From NCBI RefSeq assembly GCF_020520425.1, contig NC_079487.1:130098385-130162384 (forward strand): a DNA stretch of 64,000 nucleotides. The letters are read 5' to 3'. The translations under genes were made by a program, and so were the position numbers. A model generated the notes under the pieces. The model saw only the letters and a list, made by a program, of their open reading frames with translations. It made no database searches and was not told the origin of the DNA. This stretch comes from Spinacia oleracea (taxonomy: Eukaryota > Streptophyta > Magnoliopsida > Caryophyllales > Amaranthaceae). This document shows positions 24,848 to 35,055 of the stretch, piece after piece. Position 1 is the first letter of the stretch. Each line of letters begins with the position of its first letter.

Positions 24848-24940
24848 TTGTCCTAGTTGGTAGGGAGGTATGAATTTGGTAAGTGACACCCAAGTTTGAT
24901 TCCTGCCCATGTACTTTTCCCTTTTTTTTTGGTATGATGA
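24848..24940 (+). mobile_element. SINE-like remnant
   Basis: CTAGTTGGTAGGGAGG (box A-like) and AAGTTTGATTCCTGCC (box B-like) are 30-40 bp apart and followed by a T-rich tail. A SINE 5' region is likely; its borders are not fixed. Confidence 0.45.
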
Positions 24941-25240
24941 AAAGGATCACCCATTTTTATATCTATCAAACCTTTCAATTCATTTTTTTTTAAAACCAAC
25001 CCACATAAATATTACAACATAACATTAACTTGGCTCTATTTTTTTTATACATAAAACAATAATAATACTATATATATATATAGTAATTTTGCATTTTACC
25101 TTAAATAACTGTTCTCAAAATTTGATAGGGCCTAATATTTGACTTTAGCACAGGGAGTCCAAATTTCCGGAGACGATCCTGAGTGGTATGCTACGATTTT
25201 AATTAATCCGCATTTGTAACAATTTCTTTTTGAGATACTA

Positions 25241-25488
25241 CCTCTGTTTCAAAAAAATATTTACACTTACTATTTGCAAGGACTCCTGTGCAATGTTTGA
25301 CTGTTAATATATCCAATTTTGTACAACAAAAATTATAAAAATTTGATACTTATAAAATACATTTTGAGACGAATATAACAAGATGTCTCATGATAATTTT
25401 TGATAGATATAATAGTGAGAATTTATGGTCAAATGTTTAATTATTATACACATTTTTCAAAACGTAAAGAACTTAATGAAACAGAGGT
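25241..25488. mobile_element. Stowaway-like MITE
   Basis: Perfect 10-bp termini CCTCTGTTTC/GAAACAGAGG flanked by TA. The body carries TATTTACACTTACTATTTGC and CGTAAAGAACTT, shared with 28953-29209. Confidence 0.75.
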
Positions 25489-26370
25489 AATAGTAAATAA
25501 AACGTGGATAAGCATATACATTTGTTTTGTACTATAGATAATGATAACATTACCCTAAAAATACTCGGTACTAAATAATAATGAAATTAGCAAAATGTTT
25601 GGTTCAATCATATCCTTAACTTATATTCTCAACAAGTAAATCAAGTTAGAGAAACTCCAATGATGAGCTACAAGATGTTAATTGTGGCTAAGTTTGCCAC
25701 ATCAAATTTCTAACTACAATTGATTAAAACTACAAATTTTCACATTGGTGGGCTACAATACTTTGTAGCTACCTATAATATTTAATTTAAATAATTTATT
25801 TATTTGAGCTATATATTTATTTTGAGCTACAAAGTCCAAAATAGCTACAAGATTTTAACAATTGTTTATGTCAATGGTGTACCAATAGTGGGCTAACTGC
25901 TCACATGCTCATTTTTATTATGATCATGTCCCTTTTTTAACCATTGAAGTTGCTCTTAGGCCTTATTCTTCCCGTACTTTTAAAAACTACATTCCATATT
26001 AATTAAGTAAAATAGGTCTTAAGAAAAAAAAATGAATTTCAGTGAATAAGAATAAGTTTAAATATAACTTCCAATATGGAAATACAATTTCAATTTCATT
26101 ACAAATTAGGGGTGACATGATTTTCGCCCCAACTAGGCAACTACTCCTATAATTCTACATAAGCTAAACAACATCCAAAATCTACTATACACGTGACACG
26201 TCATACGATAATTACTTTCTTAATGTAGGGAAAACATTTAAATAAAATCCAAAACAATTTAGGAAATAATAATAATATAATTTGAGTAATAAATATATTA
26301 ATTAATACACGATATTAATTATCTCATCCATGATATAAAAAAGATAAGATCAACGTAACGGATACAAAAC
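25489..26370. other. Upstream DNA of the first fructokinase
   Basis: AT-rich. A stretch at about 25640-25950 repeats GTGGGCTA and AGCTACAA phrases in both directions, so it may be an unresolved inverted-repeat element. No gene was seen. Confidence 0.35.
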
Positions 26371-26383
26371 CTAATCGGATTAG
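26371..26383. promoter_or_regulatory. Palindromic promoter element shared by both fructokinases
   Basis: CTAATCGGATTAG, 25 bp upstream of the TATA box. The second fructokinase has the same element with the central base pair flipped (CTAATCCGATTAG at 32703-32715), also close upstream of its TATA box and preceded by AAAAC. The inverted CTAATC/GATTAG halves suggest a dimeric factor site. The factor is unknown. Confidence 0.5.
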
Positions 26384-26407
26384 CAAACACTGACCCACTA
26401 GCCGGCT

Positions 26408-26418
26408 TATATAAATAG
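26408..26418 (+). promoter_or_regulatory. TATA box of fructokinase copy 1
   Basis: TATATAAATAG lies 108 bp upstream of the ATG, giving a leader of roughly 80 nt. Confidence 0.75.
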
Positions 26419-26525
26419 AGCACCATACAATCCACAATCCTCACATCAAAGTCTCAAACCCCAAACTTCTCATACGTTATTTTTCCTCTCTATTGTATTC
26501 TCATAGACTAATTCAGAATTCAGCA

Positions 26526-28482
26526 ATGGCAAAAACACCATCAATTGTGTCGTTCGGAGAGATGTTGATCGATTTTGTTCCGGATGAAGCCGGTGTTTCG
26601 TTGGGCGAATCTCGTGGATTCATCAAAGCTCCCGGTGGTGCACCCGCTAATGTTGCTTGTGCCATCACCAAGCTCGGTGGTACATCCGCCTTCATTGGCA
26701 AGGTAATATTCTTTTTTTTACTATTATATTCTTATTTTATTTTATATGTGCATATTTTTTTTAAACCTGATTAGCGTATAATTAATATATTAATATTCAT
26801 GAAATTCTGATACATGTAAATTAGATTTGTCGATCTACTTCATACTCCAAATTGCTCACAAATAATTTTAAATCATGTTGTACGGAGTAATTTTGATGCA
26901 TTATATATTTTGATTCTGTTTATTTTATGGCCAGATCTAAGAGGCTAAGAGTACAATATATGTGTAAGACCCATCGTTGTAGTGTTGCACTTGTGTATTA
27001 ATTTTCGATCCTTATGATATACAAGTAGTTTTCTTATGTTTTAATTTTTGATTTCGTGACTCCTCCAATTCCCAATACTTGAACAATTTGACTTTTACAT
27101 CATTCATACATTAATTTTGACCAAATTTTCTTATTAATATATAAAAATCAAATATTATTGTGTTATTTGTTGGATTGCAAATATATAAAAATCAAATATT
27201 ATTATTATGTAATTTGTTGGATTTGTCTTAATGTAAATGTTTCAAATATCAATATTCTAAGAGAGTAATTCCAATGATGTATTGTGTATTGGGTCGATGA
27301 CTTAGCTTGATTCGAAACATAAAGTTATCAAAGTTAATTATTTGGTACGTAGCACTTGTTTATATGTTTTCGTTTTCATCAGTTGTGTGTTGTTCATTCT
27401 TTTTAATTGGGCACTCTAAATAATTTTACATAACCACAAAATACTTACTCCCTATACTACAACTTCATATTAATTATATTCTGCCTTAATTTGCTTTTGC
27501 TTAGGTTGGGGATGATGAGTTCGGAAAGATGCTCGTAGACATACTCGAAAAGAACGGTGTAAACACCGAAGGAGTATGCTTCGACAAGGACGCAAGAACA
27601 GCCCTAGCTTTCGTAACATTAAAGCATAACGGTGAAAGAGAATTCATGTTCTACAGAAACCCTAGTGCTGACATGCTTCTCAAACCATCAGAGCTCAATC
27701 TAGATCTAATCAAACAAGCCAAAGTCTTCCACTACGGCTCAATCAGCTTAATCACCGAGCCATGCAGGTCAGCTCACATGGAAGCCATGAAAGCCGCCAA
27801 AGAAGCCGGAGTTACTCTATCATATGATCCTAATCTTCGAGTAGCACTTTGGCCTTCCCCTGAATCTGCTAGGGAAGGTATCATGAGTATTTGGAAGGAG
27901 GCTGACATCATCAAGGTCAGTGATGAAGAAGTTGAGTTTTTAACCAAAGGAGATGCTTCTAAAGAAGAAGTGGTTAAGACTTTGTGGTTTGACGGGCTTA
28001 AGCTTTTACTTGTTACTGATGGAGAGGAAGGTTGTAGATATTTTACTAAGGACTTTAAAGGTTCAATCCAAGGCTATTCTGTCAAGACTGTTGATACTAC
28101 TGGAGCTGGAGATGCATTTGTTGGATCTTTCCTTTATTCTCTTGCTAAGGATTCTTCAATCTTGGAGGTAAGACTCCGTTCTATTTGACTTATTTTGAAA
28201 TAAGTCAATAAGTCGAACAGAACAAAGCCTAATTACTAATTAATTATAACATATTCCCGTTCTTTTAACTTTATTAAGATTATTATTGTCCTTAATTTAT
28301 ACAGATTGATTAATTATGTTTTATGTATTATTGATTGAACATTTGAACAGGATGAAAGCAAGCTTAAGGAGGCGCTAACTTTGTCGAATGCTTGTGGTGC
28401 TCTGTGCACAACCGAAAAGGGTGCCATCCCTGCACTACCAAGTCTAACTGAAGCACTGGAATTGATGAACCTCGGAAACTGA
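26526..28482 (+). CDS. FRK: Fructokinase, tandem copy 1 (three exons)
   Basis: Cytosolic PfkB-family sugar kinase that phosphorylates fructose with ATP after sucrose cleavage. Exons 26526-26702, 27505-28167 and 28351-28482 encode 323 residues, a usual FRK length. The N-terminus has [14 protein letters not shown]. PfkB signature 1 is [16 protein letters not shown] (about 38-53). [10 protein letters not shown] and [13 protein letters not shown] follow. PfkB signature 2, [16 protein letters not shown], carries the catalytic Asp and the anion hole. There is no transit peptide. Copy 2 lies 4.4 kb downstream in the same direction. The middle exon of 663 bp equals the sum of three exons in copy 2 (411+135+117), so two introns are absent here at exactly the same positions. 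Confidence 0.96.
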
Positions 28483-28952
28483 TCGATTGTCATACATATT
28501 ACTACATACATATTTTAGCTTAATTAATATAGCCTAGTTGATGTTAAGTTTTTGGTGTAAGAATAATGAAGCACTACACCCTATTTTTAACTTCTAAGGG
28601 CTGTTTTTATCAGAATATTAAGTTTGATTACTGCGGATTCATACTATGTTGTCGAGTATATATTTGAATTGAACATACCTCATACAATTTAAAGTCGATA
28701 TTAGATCAAGCTACCTTAGCTTTACAAATCTATAGGTTTCTTAGTTGTTTTTCCACAACATTATAACTTTCAATTCTTAGATGTCGCGCGCGCGCCGGCC
28801 TGTACGGGCATTTGTCATGCATCTATCGATCAAAGGTGAAAAGTAGTATATATCAATGACAAACTAAACTTATAAATTATTGCAAAGTTTTTAATTAAAA
28901 AAACAAATCTGATTTTTGCGTTTCCATCTATAACGTCTGGTTATCTATAGTA
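28483..28952. other. 3' region of fructokinase copy 1
   Basis: Probable 3' UTR to about 28650. A GC-rich alternating tract, GTCGCGCGCGCGCCGGCC, at 28782-28800 stands out in AT-rich DNA. Confidence 0.5.
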
Positions 28953-29209
28953 CTATCTCCATTTCAAAAAGATATTTACAGTTACTATTTGCACGAACTC
29001 CAATGCAATATTAAACTATTAATATATCCAATTTCGTATGTGTAAAAATTATAAAAGTTTGATATTCTAAAAATACATGTCGAGACCAATCTAACAAAAT
29101 CTTACATGTAACGTTTTGATGTATATATAATAGTGAGAATTTACGGTCAAAGTTTTTATACTTTAGACACATTTTTCAAAGCGTAAAGAACTTTCAGAAA
29201 CGGAGGTTG
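28953..29209. mobile_element. Stowaway-like MITE
   Basis: CTATCTCCATTTC and GAAACGGAGGTTG termini with TA flanks. The body is similar to 25241-25488 (TTACTATTTGCACG, CGTAAAGAACTT). A separate end fragment, GGGACGGAGGGAG, follows at about 29250-29265. Confidence 0.7.
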
Positions 29210-29808
29210 TACATGAGTGGAATAAAATACATGGACAAGACTATAATTTTGGGACGGAGGGAGTACAACACTCGGTGTAAAAGTACACAATTTTTGTCCA
29301 AAAGTATAACATTTGGTCACTCAAAAAGACAAAAGCTCTGTCAGCAACTGAGACGCAAAATAATTACTCCGTACTAAAATACGTGATTTTTTCAAAATAC
29401 TGTGCGATATCCACCATTTTGTGTAGACTAGGGTTGCAAAAATGCAAACAAGCCGAATCGCTCCGAATTTTACATTCTTTTAGTTAAGATTGATAAGGAT
29501 TTTAATTGTTCGAGCAAACAAGCTTGATCAAAATTTGCGTTGTTCGAGCTTTATTTGTTAAGCATCCGATTTTTTTCGTGTTCGAAATAAACGAGCTTAG
29601 AAAAACTAACTTGATATTCTTATTTTTATAGAGTATGCTTTTGATTTAAATATTTGGTTCTTCTTGACGGCGGGTAATGGTTTTCTAGGGGCGGGGTACT
29701 TATAATAGCCATTGAGATTTAAAGAGAAGTAATAATAAAGGAATGAATTTGGAAATGGGCAAGCCAGAAATTCGCATAGTGAGAATTGGGAAACAATCAA
29801 TGCAAATA

Positions 29809-30502
29809 AGGGTGTCAATGAGCCGAGATTCTCAATAAACTACTCGGGTTTGGGCTTGATTAAAGCTCGTTCATGTTCGCTTATTAAACTACTCGGGTTT
29901 GGGCTTGATTAAAGCTCGTTCATGTTCGCTTATTAAACTACTCGCGTTCAGGCTTGATTAAAGCTCGTTCATGTTCCCTTATTTAGTAAAATAGCCGAGC
30001 TTGAACAACTTTTGAAGCCCGTATAATAAACGAGCTTGAACATGAACATATGTATACTCGTTCATTCAAGTTCATGAACAACTCGATCATTTATTTATGT
30101 TCATGAACAAACTCGTCTATCTATGATTTGCCATACACAATTGTTTATTATACATAAAAGTCGTATTTTGACTTTTACATCTAAAAATGATTTCATAGAA
30201 TAAAAATATTTTTTAATTTAAATAGCTAAATTAGTGCACATTCAGAATTATATTTTCAAATGGTTAAAGTCTAAAGTGCAAAGTTCTTTAAGAAAAAAGC
30301 TCTTTTATGAAATCGACTCGATTAATAACAAGACGTTCACGAACCATTCTTGAATACAAAATCTCTTCAATGACCCGAGGTTGAACAAATTTCGGAGCTC
30401 GATTGAAAGCTCGGGGTTGATCGAGCTCGTCTAAATTCAATGATATTGAACACGAACAAGGTAATACTCAGCTAGTCGACTCGGCTCGTAAACACCGATA
30501 GT
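29809..30502. mobile_element. hAT-like TIR element
   Basis: Termini GGTGTCAATGAGCCGAG and CTCGGCTCGTAAACACC form a 17-bp inverted repeat with three mismatches. TGCAAAT flanks both sides (29802-29808 and 30503-30509), consistent with a 7-8 bp target duplication. It is rich in GAGCTCG/CGAGCTT phrases and noncoding. Related sequence lies outside it on both sides (29430-29600 and 30600-30800), perhaps an older element that it entered. Confidence 0.65.
29843..29989 (+). repeat. Three 49-bp tandem repeats
   Basis: Units start at 29843, 29892 and 29941 with CTCGGGTTTGGGCTTGATTA or close variants. The first two are identical and the third has a few changes. They lie at the left end of the hAT-like element. 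Confidence 0.9.
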
Positions 30503-31357
30503 TGCAAATCAAGGAGAATTTGGAAGTACATCAATATGAATGCATGATATTTTCTACTTAAGGGTCATCTTTTTTATCAAAACTTATATTTTATTCCATA
30601 ATAAATTTATTTTTCCGATCTTGACCGAGTTATAAACGGGATTAACGAGTGATCATGAACATTAATGAGCCAAACATAATGTTGTTCGAGCCTACCTCGA
30701 TCATTTACTTATCGACCTAGGAATTTTGGTCAAACTCGCTCATCATATAGTCAACGAATTCGACCTAACTTTGACCATCTTTGTTTGCGAATGTATCAGC
30801 TCATTTGCAGCTTTATGTACGTTGTAGTCGCTCGTTGGAAAGAGGGAACTGAACCGCATGGCATATTATTTTACAAAGGTCAACTAATATATAGGTACTA
30901 CTCAGTACTTCACAAATTTACTTGCATGATATTTTCTCAAGTATATACTAAAAACTATTGATTATGTTTTTTACGAGACCGCAATACACGTAAAACCGTT
31001 AATGTAACTATTTGACTAAAACTATAACTCTTGATTGAAACTAATAAAACGATCTAATTTAAGAGAGTAATTAATAGTATTAGAATATAACTATATGATT
31101 AAAAAGTTTATACATAAGATCGTCTCATATAAATTTTTGCAAAGTTATTTTATTGAAAAACGTACCACCCGAGAAGAAAAAACATAGTTTATTACTACAC
31201 AAATTCTTATTTACAATGGTTGTACAATAAAAATATTGTACACCGGAGTAAAAGTTGATCAAAATGCTTAAAAGTTAATGTTATATATGTAATAGTTATC
31301 TTTTTTTAGTGATAAATTTTTTCATTTTAATAAAACTCATTTCTTCAAAATCACTAA

Positions 31358-32111
31358 TCTAATATACATATATAAAGGAGGCATATTTGCTGAAATATTA
31401 GAGCGCCACCTAGGATTACTAATAGTTTCGGCCAATGAAAAATAAGATTTCTAATTTCTTTTTGAATTAAAAATATCAAGGGACACGTAGATAATTAATT
31501 AGGTATCACGTACATATTTTAATTAATTAATTACTAATATATACAATTCCATCGAAAATCAAAAACTCTAATAATAAAAAATAATCTATTTTCACGTAGA
31601 TAATTAATTAGGTGCCACGTAGATATTTTAATTAATTAATTAATTACATATATATATACAATTCCATCTAAAATCAAACACTCTAATAATTAAAAAATAA
31701 ATCTAAAATAAAATGCATCCAAAATCAATAATAATCTAAAATAAACTAAATAAAATTCAATTTAAAATCAAACATTAATCCAATATTAGAGCGCCACGTA
31801 GAAAAATCTAATGGTTTCGGCCAATGAAAAATAAGATTTCAAAATTAATTTTGAATTAAAAAAGTCGGGTGTCAGGTAAAGAAATGATTAAGTGTCACGT
31901 AGATATTTTTTATTAATTAATTATCAATATTACGCATATACAATTTCATCCAAAAACAAACACTCTCATAATTAAAAAAAAATCTAAAATGGAATTCAAT
32001 GCAAAATCAAAAACTAATCTAATATAATATATAAAAGTGGTACATACATAGGATTTTTATTTAAACATAACAATTTAATAAAATCCGTGCATCGCACGGG
32101 CTAAAATCTAG
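31358..32111 (+). mobile_element. Non-autonomous Helitron
   Basis: TCTAATATACATATATAAAG after an A at the start. The end is the hairpin CCGTGCATCGCACGG, then CTAAAATCTAG before T. Internally, TTAGAGCGCCAC..TAG and GTTTCGGCCAATGAAAAATA occur twice (31400 and 31783), so the element has a partial internal duplication. 754 bp. Confidence 0.8.
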
Positions 32112-32180
32112 TAATGTATAAAATGAATCATTTAACCCGGCTAAAATCTAGTAATGTATAAAATGAATCATTTAACCCTT
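32101..32180 (+). repeat. 40-bp tandem duplication over the Helitron end
   Basis: CTAAAATCTAGTAATGTATA and the next 20 bp occur twice in a row (32101 and 32141). The unit contains the Helitron CTAG terminus plus flanking DNA, so the duplication arose after insertion. Confidence 0.85.
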
Positions 32181-32702
32181 TAAAATGTTTATCTATCAAC
32201 TTTTTTTTTTACTAATATAAAAGTTAATCAAAACTAAGTTAAAGTTACAAAGTTATCTTGGTGTACAATAAATTTATTGTACACCTTGTGCGCGCAAGAG
32301 CTTTTGTTATTACTATACAACTAAAATAAGTTACCATAAATTCAATCAACTTTAGATAACAAGTGAAAATAAAGCGAATTTATATACAAAAATATATCAC
32401 GATGAAGAAGATTACAATCGTTTCAACAAGTGCATCAAGTAATTAAACCCTCGAATCAACAAAAGTGTACTACAAATAAAATTCTGATAAAAGATTGATT
32501 CAAATAACTAATTAATAAAAAAAGATAGAAAAATGTTTTATTGGATAATGGGTTTCGTATTATACAATAAATCAACTTTTACAAGTATAATTAGTTAAGT
32601 AGATATACTCCGGATAAAATATGGTATATTGATTATATTTTATCTCATCCAATTTTGGATAAAGAGATAAAATCTCACACAAAATCAAACTTCATTAAAA
32701 AC

Positions 32703-32715
32703 CTAATCCGATTAG
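32703..32715. promoter_or_regulatory. Palindromic promoter element, copy 2
   Basis: CTAATCCGATTAG, 32 bp upstream of the TATA box of fructokinase copy 2. It is the counterpart of 26371-26383. Confidence 0.5.
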
Positions 32716-32747
32716 AATTGGATCACCTATCGACCTCTATAGGTTAT

Positions 32748-32756
32748 TATAAATAG
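32748..32756 (+). promoter_or_regulatory. TATA box of fructokinase copy 2
   Basis: TATAAATAG lies 114 bp upstream of the ATG. The spacing is almost the same as in copy 1. Confidence 0.75.
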
Positions 32757-32869
32757 ACCACCCTACCACAACAAATTTCTCATCCCAACTTCTTCTCTCT
32801 CACTTTCATAGTCAAATATTCGTGTAACAATATTATTATTATTCACGTACGTATACTTTTAATCTAGAT

Positions 32870-34534
32870 ATGGGGAAAACACCATCAATTGTGTCGTTCG
32901 GAGAGATGTTGATCGATTTTGTTCCCGATGAAGCCGGTGTTTCGTTGGGCGAATCACGTGGTTTCATCAAAGCTCCCGGTGGTGCACCCGCTAATGTTGC
33001 TTGCGCTATCACCAAGCTTGGAGGCACCTCCGCCTTCATTGGCAAGGTAATTAATCTCATAATATTACTCCCTCCGTCCCTTAATACTCGACCTGTTTAC
33101 GAATACGCTTATCAATGCACAACTTTAAATATTAAAATCTTACGTTTGTGTATGCTTTAAACTTAATTTTATGTAACCATTTATTGATTTTGCCTTGTGC
33201 AATATTGTGTTGCTTAGGTTGGAGATGATGAGTTTGGAAAGATGCTTGTAGACATACTCAACAAGCATGGTGTAAACACCGAAGGAGTGTGTTTCGACAA
33301 GGATGCAAGAACAGCCCTAGCTTTCGTCACATTGAAGCATAACGGCGAAAGAGAATTCATGTTCTACAGAAACCCTAGTGCTGATATGCTCCTCAAATCA
33401 TCAGAGCTCAATCTCGATCTGATCAACAAAGCCAAGGTCTTTCACTATGGCTCAATCAGCTTGATCACCGAGCCATGCAGGTCAGCTCATATTGCAGCCA
33501 TGAAAGCCGCCAAAGAAGCCGGAGCCATTCTTTCCTATGATCCTAATCTTAGAGTAGCTCTTTGGCCTTCCCCTGAATCTGCCAGGGAAGGTATCATGAG
33601 TATTTGGAAGAAGGCTGACATCATCAAGGTTAGTTTGTGCTCATCTTAATTAATTACTCCCTCTGTTTCTTTTTGTTTGGCCGTTTTTTCACATATCACA
33701 CAAAACAATTCATGTTAAAAAAGTACCCAAAAAAGTACCATTTGTGCCATCTTTTAATTTTAATTGGTCCAATTATTTCCCCTGTATGTTAAGTTAGCAA
33801 TATTTGTGTATTTCCATTATTGGTTCATTTTGATAAATAAAACAATCTTAAATTGAGGTTTTACTTTTTTTTTATTATACGTTAATAAACGTGCAAAAGT
33901 CCAAACGTAACCAAAAAAAAAAGTGTACGTGCAAGTGTGCTTAATTACGTGTTTATTTGTGTCAGGTAAGTGATGAAGAGGTGGAGTTCTTGACCAAAGG
34001 AGATCCAACAAAGGACGAAGTGGTGAATACTTTGTGGTTCGATGGACTGAAGCTTCTTCTCGTCACTGATGGAGAGAAGGGTTGCAGATACTACACTAAG
34101 GTTAATTTATACACTTTACATTAAACAATTTACGATCGAATTGAATCAAAATATTAATGTTGTAATAATTCAATAAAATTGCGCGCAGAACTTCAAAGGA
34201 GCTGTTAAAGGATACTCTGTAAAAACAATCGACACGACCGGAGCTGGAGATGCATTTGTTGGCTCTTTCCTCTACTCACTTGCTAAGGATTCTGCAATTT
34301 TACAGGTACATAAAATAATTCAACTCATCATAATTTTATTTAGCTCGTTTGATTCTCTTTAATGTTGTGAATTAATTTATTTAATTTGAATGAATTGAAC
34401 AGGATGAAGACAAGCTCAAGGAGGCGTTGACATTGTCCAATGCTTGTGGTGCCCTCTGCACAACTATTAAGGGTGCTATTCCTGGCCTCCCAAGTCTATC
34501 TCAAGCAATTCAGTTGATGACAAAGGGAAACTGA
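32870..34534 (+). CDS. FRK: Fructokinase, tandem copy 2 (five exons)
   Basis: Same enzyme family and length (323 residues) as copy 1. Exons are 32870-33046, 33218-33628, 33966-34100, 34189-34305 and 34403-34534, all phase 0. PfkB signatures [16 protein letters not shown] and [16 protein letters not shown] are intact, as are [10 protein letters not shown] and [13 protein letters not shown]. Exon 1 is nearly identical at DNA level to that of copy 1, more so than later exons, which diverge mainly in [19 protein letters not shown] and the C-terminus. This pattern suggests tandem duplication with later conversion at the 5' end. Introns carry MITE end fragments (33068-33100 and 33655-33690). Both copies look functional. 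Confidence 0.96.
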
Positions 34535-35055
34535 TCAAAACCCTATCATCATAAATCCGAAATACTAGTAGTTAATAAACTAGTTTGTTTAATGAAATAA
34601 AAGGGTGTTTTCCCCTCTAGTTGTTTTTTGGTAGATTGCGGATTTATACCAAGTTGTTAAGTTTTAAAATTAAATGGAATGACTCTTTGTTATTTTCACA
34701 TTCGTCATTCTTTATCCGGTTTATATTCCGAGTTTATTAATTTTGCATATTTTAGGTTCACTTTATCGTACAGTAATGCTTGGAGTCATTGTAATTCACC
34801 CATTCGAAAGGATGGTGTCAGGTAGTCCGCCTGGGTTTTCTTTCCTTATCAAAAAAAATAAAAAAAAATTGCTAACAAAATGCACAACGGACAAAGAAAG
34901 CAAACACCTTTTTCACAAGAACAAACATATTTACTTTTTTCTTTTTCCTTGAATGCATCAGGCTTAAATTCGTACACATTTATTTACTACCACTATATTA
35001 TTGCAAAATTAACATTAATCATACAAAAAAAATAAAAAATTAATACATGGAATTT
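34535..35055. other. Convergent 3' regions of fructokinase copy 2 and the unknown membrane-protein gene
   Basis: 3' untranslated DNA. A phrase at 34805-34870 (GGATGGTGTCAGGTAGTCCG, then A-runs) resembles a SINE tail but is too short to place. Confidence 0.4.

Larger units (their letters stand above)
31205..32290. mobile_element. Element with palindromic ends, split by a Helitron
   Basis: The left end has GGTTGTACAATA then TATTGTACACC. The right end, at 32260-32285, is a perfect 26-bp palindrome with half-site GGTGTACAATAAA. Inward of these, AAAGTTGATCAAAA on the left faces TTAATCAAAACTAAG on the right in roughly inverted order. The Helitron at 31358-32111 lies between them. The superfamily is not determined. 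Confidence 0.45.

Noticed and set aside
29840-29990. CRISPR-like regular repeats
   Set aside because: The units are directly adjacent 49-bp tandem repeats without spacers, in a plant nuclear context.
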